Source: Phoronis australis
Lineage: Eukaryota; Phoronida; Phoronidae
Length of the DNA: 31,163 nucleotides
Reading direction: 5' to 3'
NCBI GenBank assembly: GCA_002633005.1
Contig: NMRA01000180.1
Location: forward strand, 112,501-143,663
The notes under the pieces are model-generated. The model saw nothing but the letters and a program-made list of their open reading frames with translations, ran no database searches and was not told the DNA's origin. Position numbers and translations under genes: made by a program. Below, piece after piece: positions 15,801 to 27,800 of the stretch. Positions within the stretch are counted from its first letter, which is position 1, and every line of letters begins with the position of its first letter.

Positions 15801-18800
15801 CGTTATTTTGTTTTGATTTCATGTTTGATGGAAGCCGGTATAATAACAAGACTGACATTTAGCCTTTTTCTGAAAGGTCTCATTTAAAGTGTTGCTACGT
15901 GAAACGCATCAGTACGCTTGTGGACATCCGTGTTCTTTTACATAAAATTCATAAAATCGTTAAGGATTAGTTCTGGAACTGCAAATGGCAAAAATAACAC
16001 TGGCGTCCTTTAGGACTGCTCACGTGATCTTTTTTTATGTTAATATAATGTCTGGCCTAAATGTTCATGTTCTAAGTGATGCGTAAACGATTATGTTCAA
16101 CTGTTGACATAATTTAGATCTATGTGAGGAAATAATAACATGTGTCAACTTAAGATTTGTGCAAACTTAACGTGTTAACGCGCGGGATGATGATGGTTTG
16201 TATATTTTGACGAATATGACAATGAACCGGAATGTCATTAGCCTGGCAACAGTAATGTCAAAAATATCTGAATAATGTCTATGATACTGTCGCAATTTTG
16301 ATGCTTATTTTGAGACTTTGCCAATTTTTTAATCCAAAATTTACATGTTTCCACCGCTCACGAAGTGAAAGCAGTCAATATAATATTCCTCTTAGTCTAA
16401 TACATGTAAATGCGTATGAAATTACCCTGCCATGTGATTCATATTCAATAAGTTTATATTTCAACTGTATTGACAACGAATTATATGTCACGTCGTGTCA
16501 AATGCGTTCCTTTTCATTTTTGTATTTGTTTTTACTGCGCTCTAGTATTGAAAAGTTGTACATGTACCATTAACACCGCTAATCAACCATCATTAGTACA
16601 GAAACTGTAACCGGTAAATGTTGAACACTATTACGAATACAATACCTCGTATTAATATTGTCACATTTAATAATACAACTGTCATGGCTGCTGCTGCTGC
16701 AATGCCTGGAAATTCGACTAATCAAAAAATATACTCGGTGTAGACTTTAGTTCAACGCGGTTGCCATTGACTTACGCATACAGGTCAATAATTGTACATG
16801 TATTTGTACATGGAATTAGCGCGCAACAGAAGTACGACGTTTTCGCAAGGAAATGAAACAAACTGTTATCGGTTTCTTTCGTTTACCGATATCATCGTGT
16901 AGCAAAAAAAGTAAACGCTTAGTTTCCGCTGGCAGTGTTTTACATTCCCGAAGCATCTGGATTAAATTCCCAGATCGCCCGTTTTTTGCCAGATATTATA
17001 CGTCTGTGAGCAGAACACGTTAGAATAAAAAATCTTACAGAGGAAAAACAGTGTTTCACTGCATTTTTAGTCACCAACAATGGTTTGTTCATGGGTGGAT
17101 CATCTGAAGTTCGAGACAAGGGAGCATTTGTAATTTTACACTTTCTTATAAGCAATTCAAATGGAGTTCTCTAATTGATCGTTTTTGCGATCGGATACTA
17201 AACTGCATGTACATGTAAAACCACGTGGTTTCAATGGTTATTAGGATGCTAAAACATTTTATATCGAAGCCATTAGAACCTACAGGGTAATCCTCATGAT
17301 ATCCGTTGGCGAAAAATTCACAAAAAATCCGCACGATCTTTACCCGAGGAATACTCTGTCGTTTTAGATTTAACCACTAAGTTGATAGGAGTTTCATGCA
17401 GGAACGATTAAATAACATTAGGCCGCCGGTGTGTTGGCCAGACTGGGCTAAGCGTATGTATAAGGACTATTTTTTATTCAGTTAGATATAACTACAACCG
17501 GCAACAGCGGTGCACAATAACTTCAGAAATAAAACTTGATATGCTTTAAATAATATTCTGTAAGTACTGATACTTTTAAGTATAAGGAAGATTTTTACCC
17601 AGTTAGACCCCGGCCACCCAGGTATAATTCCACTACTGGCAACAGCGCTGACAACAGGGCTCCGCACGGGATCCGCAGTCCTTGAATATTTCATATCAAT
17701 CCTGATTCAAAAGTAATTTCCCATTATCGACATACGTGTAAACTGCGGTTCAACACACTTCTCCCTGTTCAGCGCCATCGGTCTGTCTTCGTTTTCGGTC
17801 ATTTCATCGCGGAACTTTTTTAACACAATGGAGATATCAATTGTAAATTCTGCCACTAGATTTTTCTCAAGCTTTCATTTCAATATGTTTTGCAAGGCTC
17901 GACGCTTAGCATAATATTTTTTTTGCTCGAACGGAAAATTAGAAGTGATTCGCGTGATCGGGTGACGACCAACTTCCACTTCTCGGCCCTAATGCCCCGC
18001 CCACGCCTTCGCGTTCTGAGGCTGGCAAACACGATCTGGCCTTCCGATTTTTGCCAAACGGCTTTGACTCCCCTCTGTTTGCTTCCTGCGTTCTGTGATG
18101 TGATGAGGCGACAATAGGGGCGACTTGAGACTTTTATCAGGTCACCATACGAAATCGAGCCCTGTTTTGTCTTATAATTGAAATTTAAACTCAGAATTTA
18201 GCAGGCGATCATATCTCGCTGCGAAGTGATACATGGCATCTCGCGGCGAAGTGATACATGGCATCTCGCGGCGAAGTGATACATGGCATCTCTCGCGAGA
18301 AACGTCGTTGAGGTGGCCAAGCAAAAACCAATGTTGCGCGTTATTACAATTCAAGTGAAGAGCGCACTCTTTCGATACCATCAATTTTGTTTTTGTTTTT
18401 GTTTTTGTTTTTGTTTCTGTTTGCTTATGTGGCACCATTCGTGGATGTTTTCACTACCACTTTGCATATTAAAGGCCACCAAGGCGCGGTGTGGATTTAA
18501 TGTCAAGTTATGAAGTGTGCTGTCGGTAACCACTGTAGGCACGGTACTTTAGACTAGTTTTACGATATGGCGAAAGATACGTTTAGAAATTTATTATCAA
18601 AGCAGGTCATATTGGTGAAATTTGACGTACCACAGCGATGAGGGAGATGCGACGTATTAACAATTACAACTTACACTACAGCGTCGGATGTAAACAAACT
18701 ACTTAAAAGTTGAACGATAGGCAATCCAATCTTTATATGAAGTACCAAAATGGAATCAAAAACACCCAAACAAAATAACAATGATTTTGCGCTCAGGTGG

Positions 18801-21800
18801 AACAAAACGTTTTCAAAGACAATATATGAGTCATAATCAGTCATAGTCAGTGGATTTCTGTTTTCGGCCGAGGTACAAAATTGTGTTCAATAAGGCTGAC
18901 AGTGTGATAATAGCGGTAAACTCGATGTATTTCAATTGTGAATTTCGAACAAAAACGGCGCTGCATGAGGCAAGTTCCCATAACGACAGCATGATTAAGC
19001 GCACTGAGTGTCTTTAGACGCATTCTTTATCGCAATTGTCCAAACTACCTGTTTAATTCCGTTTTTGACTCCAAAAGAGCCCTAAATGCAAGGATGCTTA
19101 GTTCTGAGTTTGACCCAGCTGCTGCCAAAACAAGAAGACGAAACTGGCGTCTCTTCGCCTCTCTCCTCTAAACCACATAATAAATATGGCTCTGTAAGAG
19201 ATTATTTCCCCGTATCCGTAAGCAGTCATAAACTTGATTAACTGAATTATTTTGAAGCTTCTCGTCGTGGCTAAATTCAAAGTAAATAAAAGCAGATTAT
19301 TAGTGCTGGTAATGCATTGATCGGGATATGTTATTGACATAAAAACAAGAAAATCAAATTGTCATTTATTGAAGAACATAAAACAAGCGGGCGCTATACA
19401 ACGTCTCTATAGGAACAAATGTTTAGCATTCTAGACACGGAAACCGATTTATAGAAATCAACAGGCAATTCAACACAATCGATTATTATAAATATACATA
19501 ATGAGTAAAAGGTGATTGAAGTCATTATCTTGATATATCGTAGCACTCACATGTTTCTAATGTTATCGTATTAGTAAAGTGAGTCTGATGCTTGTTGACT
19601 AATATATTGTACCTTGCTTGATCGTTCCCAAACTATAAATATAGATTGACGAAAATGTATAGACTTTCGCTTTCAAATTTTCCTTAGGTATGCGGGGTTG
19701 CACCAGGGCCATTGTCTATGCGGAACAGATCTCCCAAACGTTGCCACTGATGTCACGCAATGCGACGCAAAATGTCCAGAAACCAGCGTTTTGTGCGGCG
19801 GAAATACGTCTCAGCATATAACAGTCTTTGATACGTCATACGTCATCAAAGAACCATCCATCAACGTCAAACAAGGTAACTTGGGACTACAACCCTACAA
19901 ACAGCGTTAACAGAAAGTTCTAATAAACAAATACGATCAATGGTCCAGGATCTGGTCCAATGACAATGTCACGTTCTAACCAAGTGATGTGTTTGTTCAT
20001 TGAACCTCATCATGTTGCTGACAATATACATTTCCCGACTTTCTCCCGTGGTCAATATGTCAATTTTCAGGCTCCAAAACTTGCGAGGATGCCCGAAGCA
20101 GGATTTTAACTCTTGGTTAAGTCTTTGAATGCCACCCTTTCTGTACGTTATTGGCAAATGAGAAAGCTGTTTGCCTAGCCGTTCTGGATTTCTTGACCAG
20201 TTCTCGCTCCGTAGGCACTTCCTAGCGTGTGCAGCGTAAATTGTAATTATAGTGTTTCTTAACGGATTTGGTGTACTCGTTGCTTCGTATAATTCCTTTG
20301 AAACTGTTTCCTGTTTTAACAGCAAAGATGAGAAAGGATTGATATTCGGAGCCTAATAATCTAAGCTAGCACAGATGCATTAATTTTACCAAGAATAAAT
20401 CGCGGCGGCTTTGGAGGAAATCTTTTGTCCACTTACTTGTATAGATTTTAGTCAAAACTTGAATAGCTAATATTAGTACCTACTTTAGGTGACAATACAG
20501 TATCCTGTTCAATAAACGTTCGCTGCCATGCTTAAATGTAACATTTAAAACGGTTTCCGGGATACTGTTTGGCTTGGTGTCAGTCAGTTACGTGTACACT
20601 GTATCTGCGTCACCAATCGAAAGGAAAAACCTAAAGGCGGGTCAGAAAGTTCTTATGTGGCAAAATATAACGATCTATACTCCATCGAGTTACCCTTCGG
20701 TTTCTAATTACATTTTGATCAGGTTACTAAACGGTTCTAGAAGGGTCTATTCAGGGTATTGAACCAAATCAAAATGAAACGACCCTTTACAAAATGATTT
20801 TTGCGAGACAATGGCCTCAAAAGAAGCGTGAAGACGCTGGTTATAAAATATCATCTAGGGCGACATGACGTAAAAATGTTTCTACACTGGACCGTCAGTC
20901 TTGGACCCGTAAGACGGCAGTTCAAATTAGCTGTGACTGGCGTGTCGAAATATATATTGTGTGAGGTGAGATCACCAAAGATGGTACAAAGAAGCCGATG
21001 ACGATGAAAACATGTTCAAGGTTCCATTGTACGTTCATCTAACGTGTCAAACATTTATTTTATGGAAGAATTAAAACTAAAAACGACCAAATACAGTAAA
21101 CTTCGTGAAGTATAACAAGTCCTATTGCCCCGTTTTGTTCTGCAGGCGTGGTTGAACTTTTCAAAGGAACCGAAGTCAACGTGACCACTCAGAGCAGCGG
21201 ATATCACGAGTCCATCTTGGAATTCTCCGACGAGCTGGTACCAGTTAAGGCAAATTCAACTATTCATTTCTTTCGAAAGACTGGTAAGTAAATCAGTCAA
21301 ATGCAAAATTTGACTTGGGTTAATTACGAGCACAACCACGGGAGCTCGTGCGCTGCACGTCCCAGTCCCTCAATTTTCCCAAAATCGGAGCAAACGCCCG
21401 CTTAACTGTCAAATAAGTCTTGCATGAATGTTATTCAAATTTGGTAGAGGCTGACTGAGTTCTGTCAAAGTGTTTCTAGTTTATAGTAGTCCAACGATGT
21501 CCCGAGAATGAATCGCTTTGTTGAACTGTTTAAGTTTAAAAAGTAGTATGCGGCAAAACCATTATTAATAACGCTGGAGGACAGACCGTATTCACTATAC
21601 ATGTAGGTACCCACTTTGTGGGGATTGGACCAGAATTAAACGTATTTCAAATTTGAAAGGGGAAATATTAAACGACTGAATCGTGTTTTTTTCAAAATCT
21701 AGAGAAAATCGATGTTGTGATTGTGCCCTGTATATTGTGCATGTTTTTCCTCCCTTCTTTTTTAAACGTTTCACTCCTGTGAAAAATAATTTTCTCTAGA

Positions 21801-24800
21801 GTGGAAAGCACCAGAACAGTTTTACAAAACGCCACGTACAGGATACGGTTTGGGGTCATTAACATTTCTCGTACTTGAATATAAAATGAAATTTTAGGGA
21901 TGCGAATGCTATAACCTACACATATGAAGCTTCCTTTTATAGCTCTCTGGTTGGAGTAGATGTGTCTTAGTAATATAGTTTTGCATCGCAAACTACACTT
22001 GCATAAAGGAGTTATTTGTAATTTGTATTCAATCAAGTTATTGGTCTCTAATTGTCTAGTGGCAGAACCTCGTCACCGTTCTTGGACTTACTCTGGTGAC
22101 GAGTTTACTCTATATTTCGACCATAAAATCTTCTGATTCTACATCGGATAACGTTAATCATAGAACTCTAACCCTGGAATGCCAACTCGAGGACGAGACC
22201 AATGTATTCTACTATTAGAGCTTGCGACCTCGGGATTAGCCGCGAGAGCGTGCATTGTAAATTTCCCGCAATCTGCTGGACAAAATTTTGATCGAGTGTT
22301 GCAGTTATCAAATCAAGCCTAACTTCATTGTTTCATTTTCATTTTGACATCTTGTTCTTCAAGCCAGAGATTTGAGCTACAGTTCTAGACTACCAGCAAT
22401 TTCCAGGCAAAATTAGAGTGGTCAATCTTTATACAGTACGCACCGAAGCGCGCCTGTTCCTGGTCGGATATCCGGAATTGTCTGGCGTCCGATATCTTTT
22501 CATCTCCAGTCTTAGAACCACTTTCGACAACCTATTAAACTATATGCTAGGAGTTTTTCAACAAGATAATTTTTGGTGCTAAAATCAAGTTCTTACTGCA
22601 TTTTACTGAAAGATGTGGCTTAATTTCTTAGTGTTTGTTCTGAAATTATGAATGAAAAGTTTATGCCCGCCCTACTAACAGGTGCGTTTATTAACTTTCC
22701 AAAAACTAGTCGCGCATTTGCGTAGCTAAATGTGTTTGCGGTTTCATAAATTATTATTGTTTTCAATTGTTTCTAATAATTCATTTGTGCACTGTTCGCC
22801 TGTTGCCCAAATATTTGATCGTTAATACGATTTCTGAGCAGTGAATGTTATCTGTAGTATTTAATCCGTGAAATAAAATTGAAAAAATGAAAAGTTTACC
22901 TTCTAACTTATCCAATCAAACATTGTGTGCTGACAGCGTACGTTGTACTTGCCAATTGTTCCGCTCTTGGTGGACTATCCCACTTTTTGAATTTTTCCCG
23001 CCACCTCGCCACACCATCAAAATGCCCCTGTTTTTGACACACGGCGACAATGACATATTATCATATACTACTGTAAGGCGACATAACACTATTTTTCGGT
23101 TTGACAAAAAAAAAGAAAATGGAACGTTTTGTGGGTTTTTGAGCCACCCGCAATTTTGAGGCATCCGCAATTGCCTATTAGACTTGAAATAAAAAACAAA
23201 AAACGCCGTCGGGCGCTTTTGGTAGTAACGCCTCTCGTTCGGAAAAAAAACGCTTTCGGGACATTTTTGTGTGTTGCTGCGAGCATTTCACTCTTGCGTT
23301 TTGGCATAGGCTCAGATGCCCCGCTTTGTAGTCTTGCTTTTCAATCCAGTTGTCCCGTTGCTTTTTCATTCTCAAATGTTGACAACTATGAGACAGGTGT
23401 CCATTCGTCTCTTTGTCATGAATATTGTCATTTTCCCCAGTGCACTTTCTTTAGTAACATAACAATCGTAAAACTGTGTTAACTTTTGTTTACGATTGCA
23501 CACAGTACATGTATTGGGATCAGCCTATATAATGATCTATCCGCAGTACATTTCAAACCTACACACTAGATTGTTGCTTATTTTTATGTATTACAAAACC
23601 TTTATCTGCAAATTTCGGATAGGTAGCTGGAGTTATTAGTTGATCACATTTTCGTAAATGCCATTGTATCCTGAATTTCTACTGAAGAATTGTATCAAAA
23701 GACACCAAAGGTCCAGTATAAAGATGCATACTTTTGGATGAATGCCTTACCTAATTCTTCTCAACAACTGTGAGGATCCCATGTTCTAATATCATGATAG
23801 GGTATAGGTAGAAACCTTTTGAATGGTTAACATTATTTATCTGCTGGTTTAATTAGTCATTCATTTAACATCTCAGGTTCATTTCCTGTTTATGTTACTA
23901 TTACACCATGTTATTTTTGGTAACAAAATACATTTTAAAGCAGTCAGGTTTACGAAATGATGATTATTTATGAATTAAACTACCGTTTGCTTCCGCTATA
24001 ATCGTACACCATCAATAACTGACGAAGGGCTTTCTAATGATGTGACTCTTATACAGTGTACACTTCAGTTGACCAACGGCAGAGTTGCGAAAAATTTTAG
24101 TGACGATTCATGTAAATTCCATAGGAATAACCAACACCGGAACAAACAAATGCAAACAAATACCGCGCATGTGCGTTGCAACCTCAGCAGCACGAAATCA
24201 AAGTGGGCATTTCAGGGCTAGAATCCTATGGCAAATCGATTTAATTTGAACTTAGGAAAACGAGACTGAAAAACGGCTTTATGAATTTCACTGAAACTTT
24301 CCAATTTTGATATTTATTCACCAGTCTCAAAAACGCTGTCTGGATTTTCCTTTTAACGCCTAGTTTTTGTGTACCGTAAGATAACTAACAGTACTACTGG
24401 AATAGAAATGTGATGTGTGGATTCTGCATTGGAGTTTGGGTTTTAATATTATATATTGGATCCGTGAGTCTGGAAAACACCTGTTTCGGAAACTTTATGT
24501 TTGCATCTTGTGCAGTCTTTGCTGATCACGAGAATTTCAATTTTAGGTGAAGTTGTTATAGAAAGTTCTTCAACCGATATGTACGAGAACAGTGCTTCGG
24601 CGAGTACGACGGTAGACGTATTGTCAAGAGTGCTACCAGTTACTCTGATCTGCCCAGAATTTGTGACAGTCAAAAAAGAGTTGGAGTGTCTTGTAACTGT
24701 AACTGCATCCAGTGCGAACGTCACAATGAGCCTAGCTAACACGGACACTGTTGTTCTGCAGAGTATAAGTACGTGTATTTACCCTTGTCAAATTTGCATG

Positions 24801-27800
24801 ATCAATACGTTTACTTTTTCATCTTGAGCAAAGCAAGTCTAACCTAGAGCACTAATATAGCTTGGGGTAGCTATATCAGTATTCAAGCTCCCCACCAAAT
24901 CGAAATGACATGTATTACAAATTTCTGATATTGAATGTGTCAACATAAAATACTCAAAATATCTCTGTTCTGATTTCTAATCAATTTCATCGTTTCCATT
25001 GTGTATTAGACACTTCTGTTTACATCAACGGACCGACTTCCGCTAACAAGCTCCTCTCTACGACGAACATCACGACCAATCAAAATGGACTTACGTTCCT
25101 CTACAATCGACCGATCACTTTTAACGGTACTCTCCAAGGCTGGGAGGTGAACGTGAAGAAAGTCGGACGCATTACTATTCAGGTACTAGAGATGTATGAA
25201 ATTTAAGCTATGATTAATATTACATGTAGTACAGAGAGAATTTACTTTGCAGTGTCTAGTTTTTCCACGCGTGTTGTATATGTGCGAAGATTATATTGGT
25301 TTCTGTCAACAAAGATGAATTCGCTTAGGTAATCGATAACTCTAAGATCAATATCCCCCCAGAATGCACTGAGCTATTTTAATTAAAAATAAGTACCAAC
25401 ATCGCTGTTGCAGCACAGATTGTCTCCCCTGTGTGCGACAATGTGTGACAGGGGTGACATCGGGCGGTAGTTCGTGTCGGCATACAATGCTGTTGAATTG
25501 ATCGACATCTATTTCATCGAAAAGACAAAATGTGCCGAGTGTAACAATATATGTCAAAGCAATCACTCCATTTCAACAGCGATAGCGTCTTCACGGAGTT
25601 TTGCTGTCAATAAAAATTCACACAGCCATACAATACAGTATTGTGAAACGCGGTTTATTGAAATATGAAGTGACAAAAATACATGTTTATGTCAAATTCA
25701 AAGTAATATAAAATATGGCTCAATTTTTTATGTAGTCTGACGGCCAAATCGATATTTTTTTCAATTCAAACATTTAATCTGCACAATTGTTGCGCTTTTA
25801 CAATGAATAAATGATTCTAAAAATGTGATGATTCAAAAATCATCATTTGCAACAATTAAAGAAAACTGTATTTAAAAAATGGCTGACAATATGACGTAAT
25901 AGTAAATATCAAGGTGACTGGTGTTGTTTAAAATTCTCTAGGACAAGAACATCATTTACCTTAACAATATGAGTAACAAACAAAGAAATTTTTGATAGCT
26001 GATGACGAGCGTTACAGTTAGCTTTAATGCTTAAGTTTTGTCCACAAAATATTTTAATTTGTGCGCCACTCTGAAATCTGCAGGAAGTATGAAAGTATTT
26101 CCAAACATTGAAAGTCTTAAATCCTATTTTAAAAAATCGGCATCAAAGTCCCCGTTCTCAACTGAGCGAAAATGATGTTAACAGGAAATAACTCTGCTGA
26201 ACGTTGAGTGCCGCTTCATGTGCTACCTTATACATTCATTTCTGAATATGACCGAGCTCGCTTTTGTTACATCAATTGGTATTCCAGAAGCATCGTGACA
26301 GATCAGAATTAACAGAAACATTTCTTCAGAGCAAAACTTCTGTTGTTTATTCTCTGTGCTTGCATGTAGCTGCTCTACCAGCATTTAATATGCTGAGTGT
26401 ACTCTACTTTCATCATGAGGGGTGTTTGGCTTCTCGGCGACAAACTTAAAGGATTCCTGTCCGGTACTAAACTGTTACGATGATTTCAACCAATCTTCGT
26501 TCTGTCACCTGCTAATGCATCATTGGCGGCAATTTTCCAAGATAAAAGCAGGGATCAAGCAAAAACTCCTAGTACTCCATATGTCACAGATTGGACATTA
26601 TGTATTGCCTTTTTCTTACAGTTGTCGTGTAGTTCATTAAAGGCGTAGGTCACGCATGCCCGTTTAGCAGTGTACATGTAGTCTTCGAAAGGAGTTTTCA
26701 AATATGCCACAAAACGTGAGGGTTGACGAGTGTTATAGAGCAGTACTTTGTTTCACAGAATTGGATGGGAAAGTCATTTTTAGTATTTGTTAATAGGCCA
26801 AAACAGGGTTTGGTATTCTGTGCTGCGTTTGCTTTCGTCAGTAGACAATGATTGAGAGTTCAGGTCATTGCAGCAATTTATAAATTGCTACCAGACTAGA
26901 ACTGTCTGTTCATATGTACACAGACAGTTCAAGCCTGGTTTATTAAAACAGAACATTTCCGGTGTTTCGGAAGCAAAAAGTTGAAAGATTCAGTGATTTG
27001 TTATTATTACATGTATGACGCAGATTACATACGACTTTAAACTGGGGCATTGCAATGTACACCAAACCGTCGACTGTTCTTAAATCATCTATTTTCTGCA
27101 TGACCTACTGGTTTTGATTCGTTCACCAATATCAATAATTCTCATTGAAAGCCTGCTGACCTTGCATGGGCGTACCCAGGGGGATCGAGGGGCTCGAATT
27201 GGGCAAAAAGGTCCGCCTCAGTGAAACAAAAAGTCCGAGTAAAAGAGACAAAAGTACACAATGTCCAGAGGAATTTGGCGCGGATGCTCAATCCGTAGGA
27301 CTGAACCTAGTGCTCCCGTTTGTTTTAGTCTTCGCTGATTTTTTCAGTAAAGGGTCCGCATACCGAAAACTTCGATCCCCCTATAAGTTAGGCTGGGTGC
27401 GTGCATGCCTTGTATACTGAAGTGAACACTTACATGTATTTGACCATAAGTTTCAAAGATAAAGTGTAAATGTGCGAAGCTTATCACTAATCATGATTTT
27501 TTCTCAACTAGATATATAGGCCCGGATGTTCTCATAACAGCACTCACAAATTCTGCCCGAGATCGCGCACGTGCATTCCCAAAGCAGGAAACTGCTCCTC
27601 AACGACTAACACAAACGTATGGTATTGCAACGGGACAGACGAGATTTTCAGCCTGCGGCTACGCAAATGCGTAAACAAATCAACAGGGACTGTGATCGAA
27701 AGAAAAACCCAACCCAGCCTTGAAAACGATATTAAGTGGTTGTACGTAGGTGAATTTGGTCGCGATTTTTCGCTGACAGGAATCCAGTACGTCAATCTGA

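Larger units (their letters stand above)
10909..19687 (+). other. Intron 2 (8,779 bp) splitting the WSC domain
   Basis: This is the largest intron in the window. It contains a short inverted-repeat element (10986-11057), a long imperfect palindrome (11803-12243), an AAAT microsatellite (12500-12524), a 1.75-kb tandem duplication (13703-17211), a triple 25-bp repeat (18221-18297) and a TTTTTG microsatellite (18386-18420). No coding sequence in either strand is convincing. Confidence 0.75.
25183..27511 (+). other. Intron 6 (2,329 bp)
   Basis: It begins GTACTA and ends TTTTCTCAACTAG. It holds a 19-bp hairpin (26891-26938) and a MITE candidate (27165-27407) that ends only about 100 bases before exon 7. 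Confidence 0.7.

Noticed and set aside
14543-17155. Paired reading frames of 61-91 codons in both duplicate copies
   Set aside because: They match between copies only because the DNA is duplicated. The sequence has no domain or codon bias.
18221-18297. CRISPR-like repeat array
   Set aside because: The three 25-bp units abut directly with no spacers, and the DNA is eukaryotic.
22887-23482. Overlapping frames on both strands of about 65-117 codons
   Set aside because: There are no domains or splice-compatible boundaries in phase with the gene, and the same bases are open in several frames.
24449-24748. Minus-strand frame of 99 codons
   Set aside because: It is the shadow of exon 5 on the opposite strand. 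The plus strand carries the PKD-like sequence and matching splice sites.
27166-27420. 84-codon open frame upstream of exon 7
   Set aside because: It lies almost wholly inside the MITE candidate, including both inverted ends.
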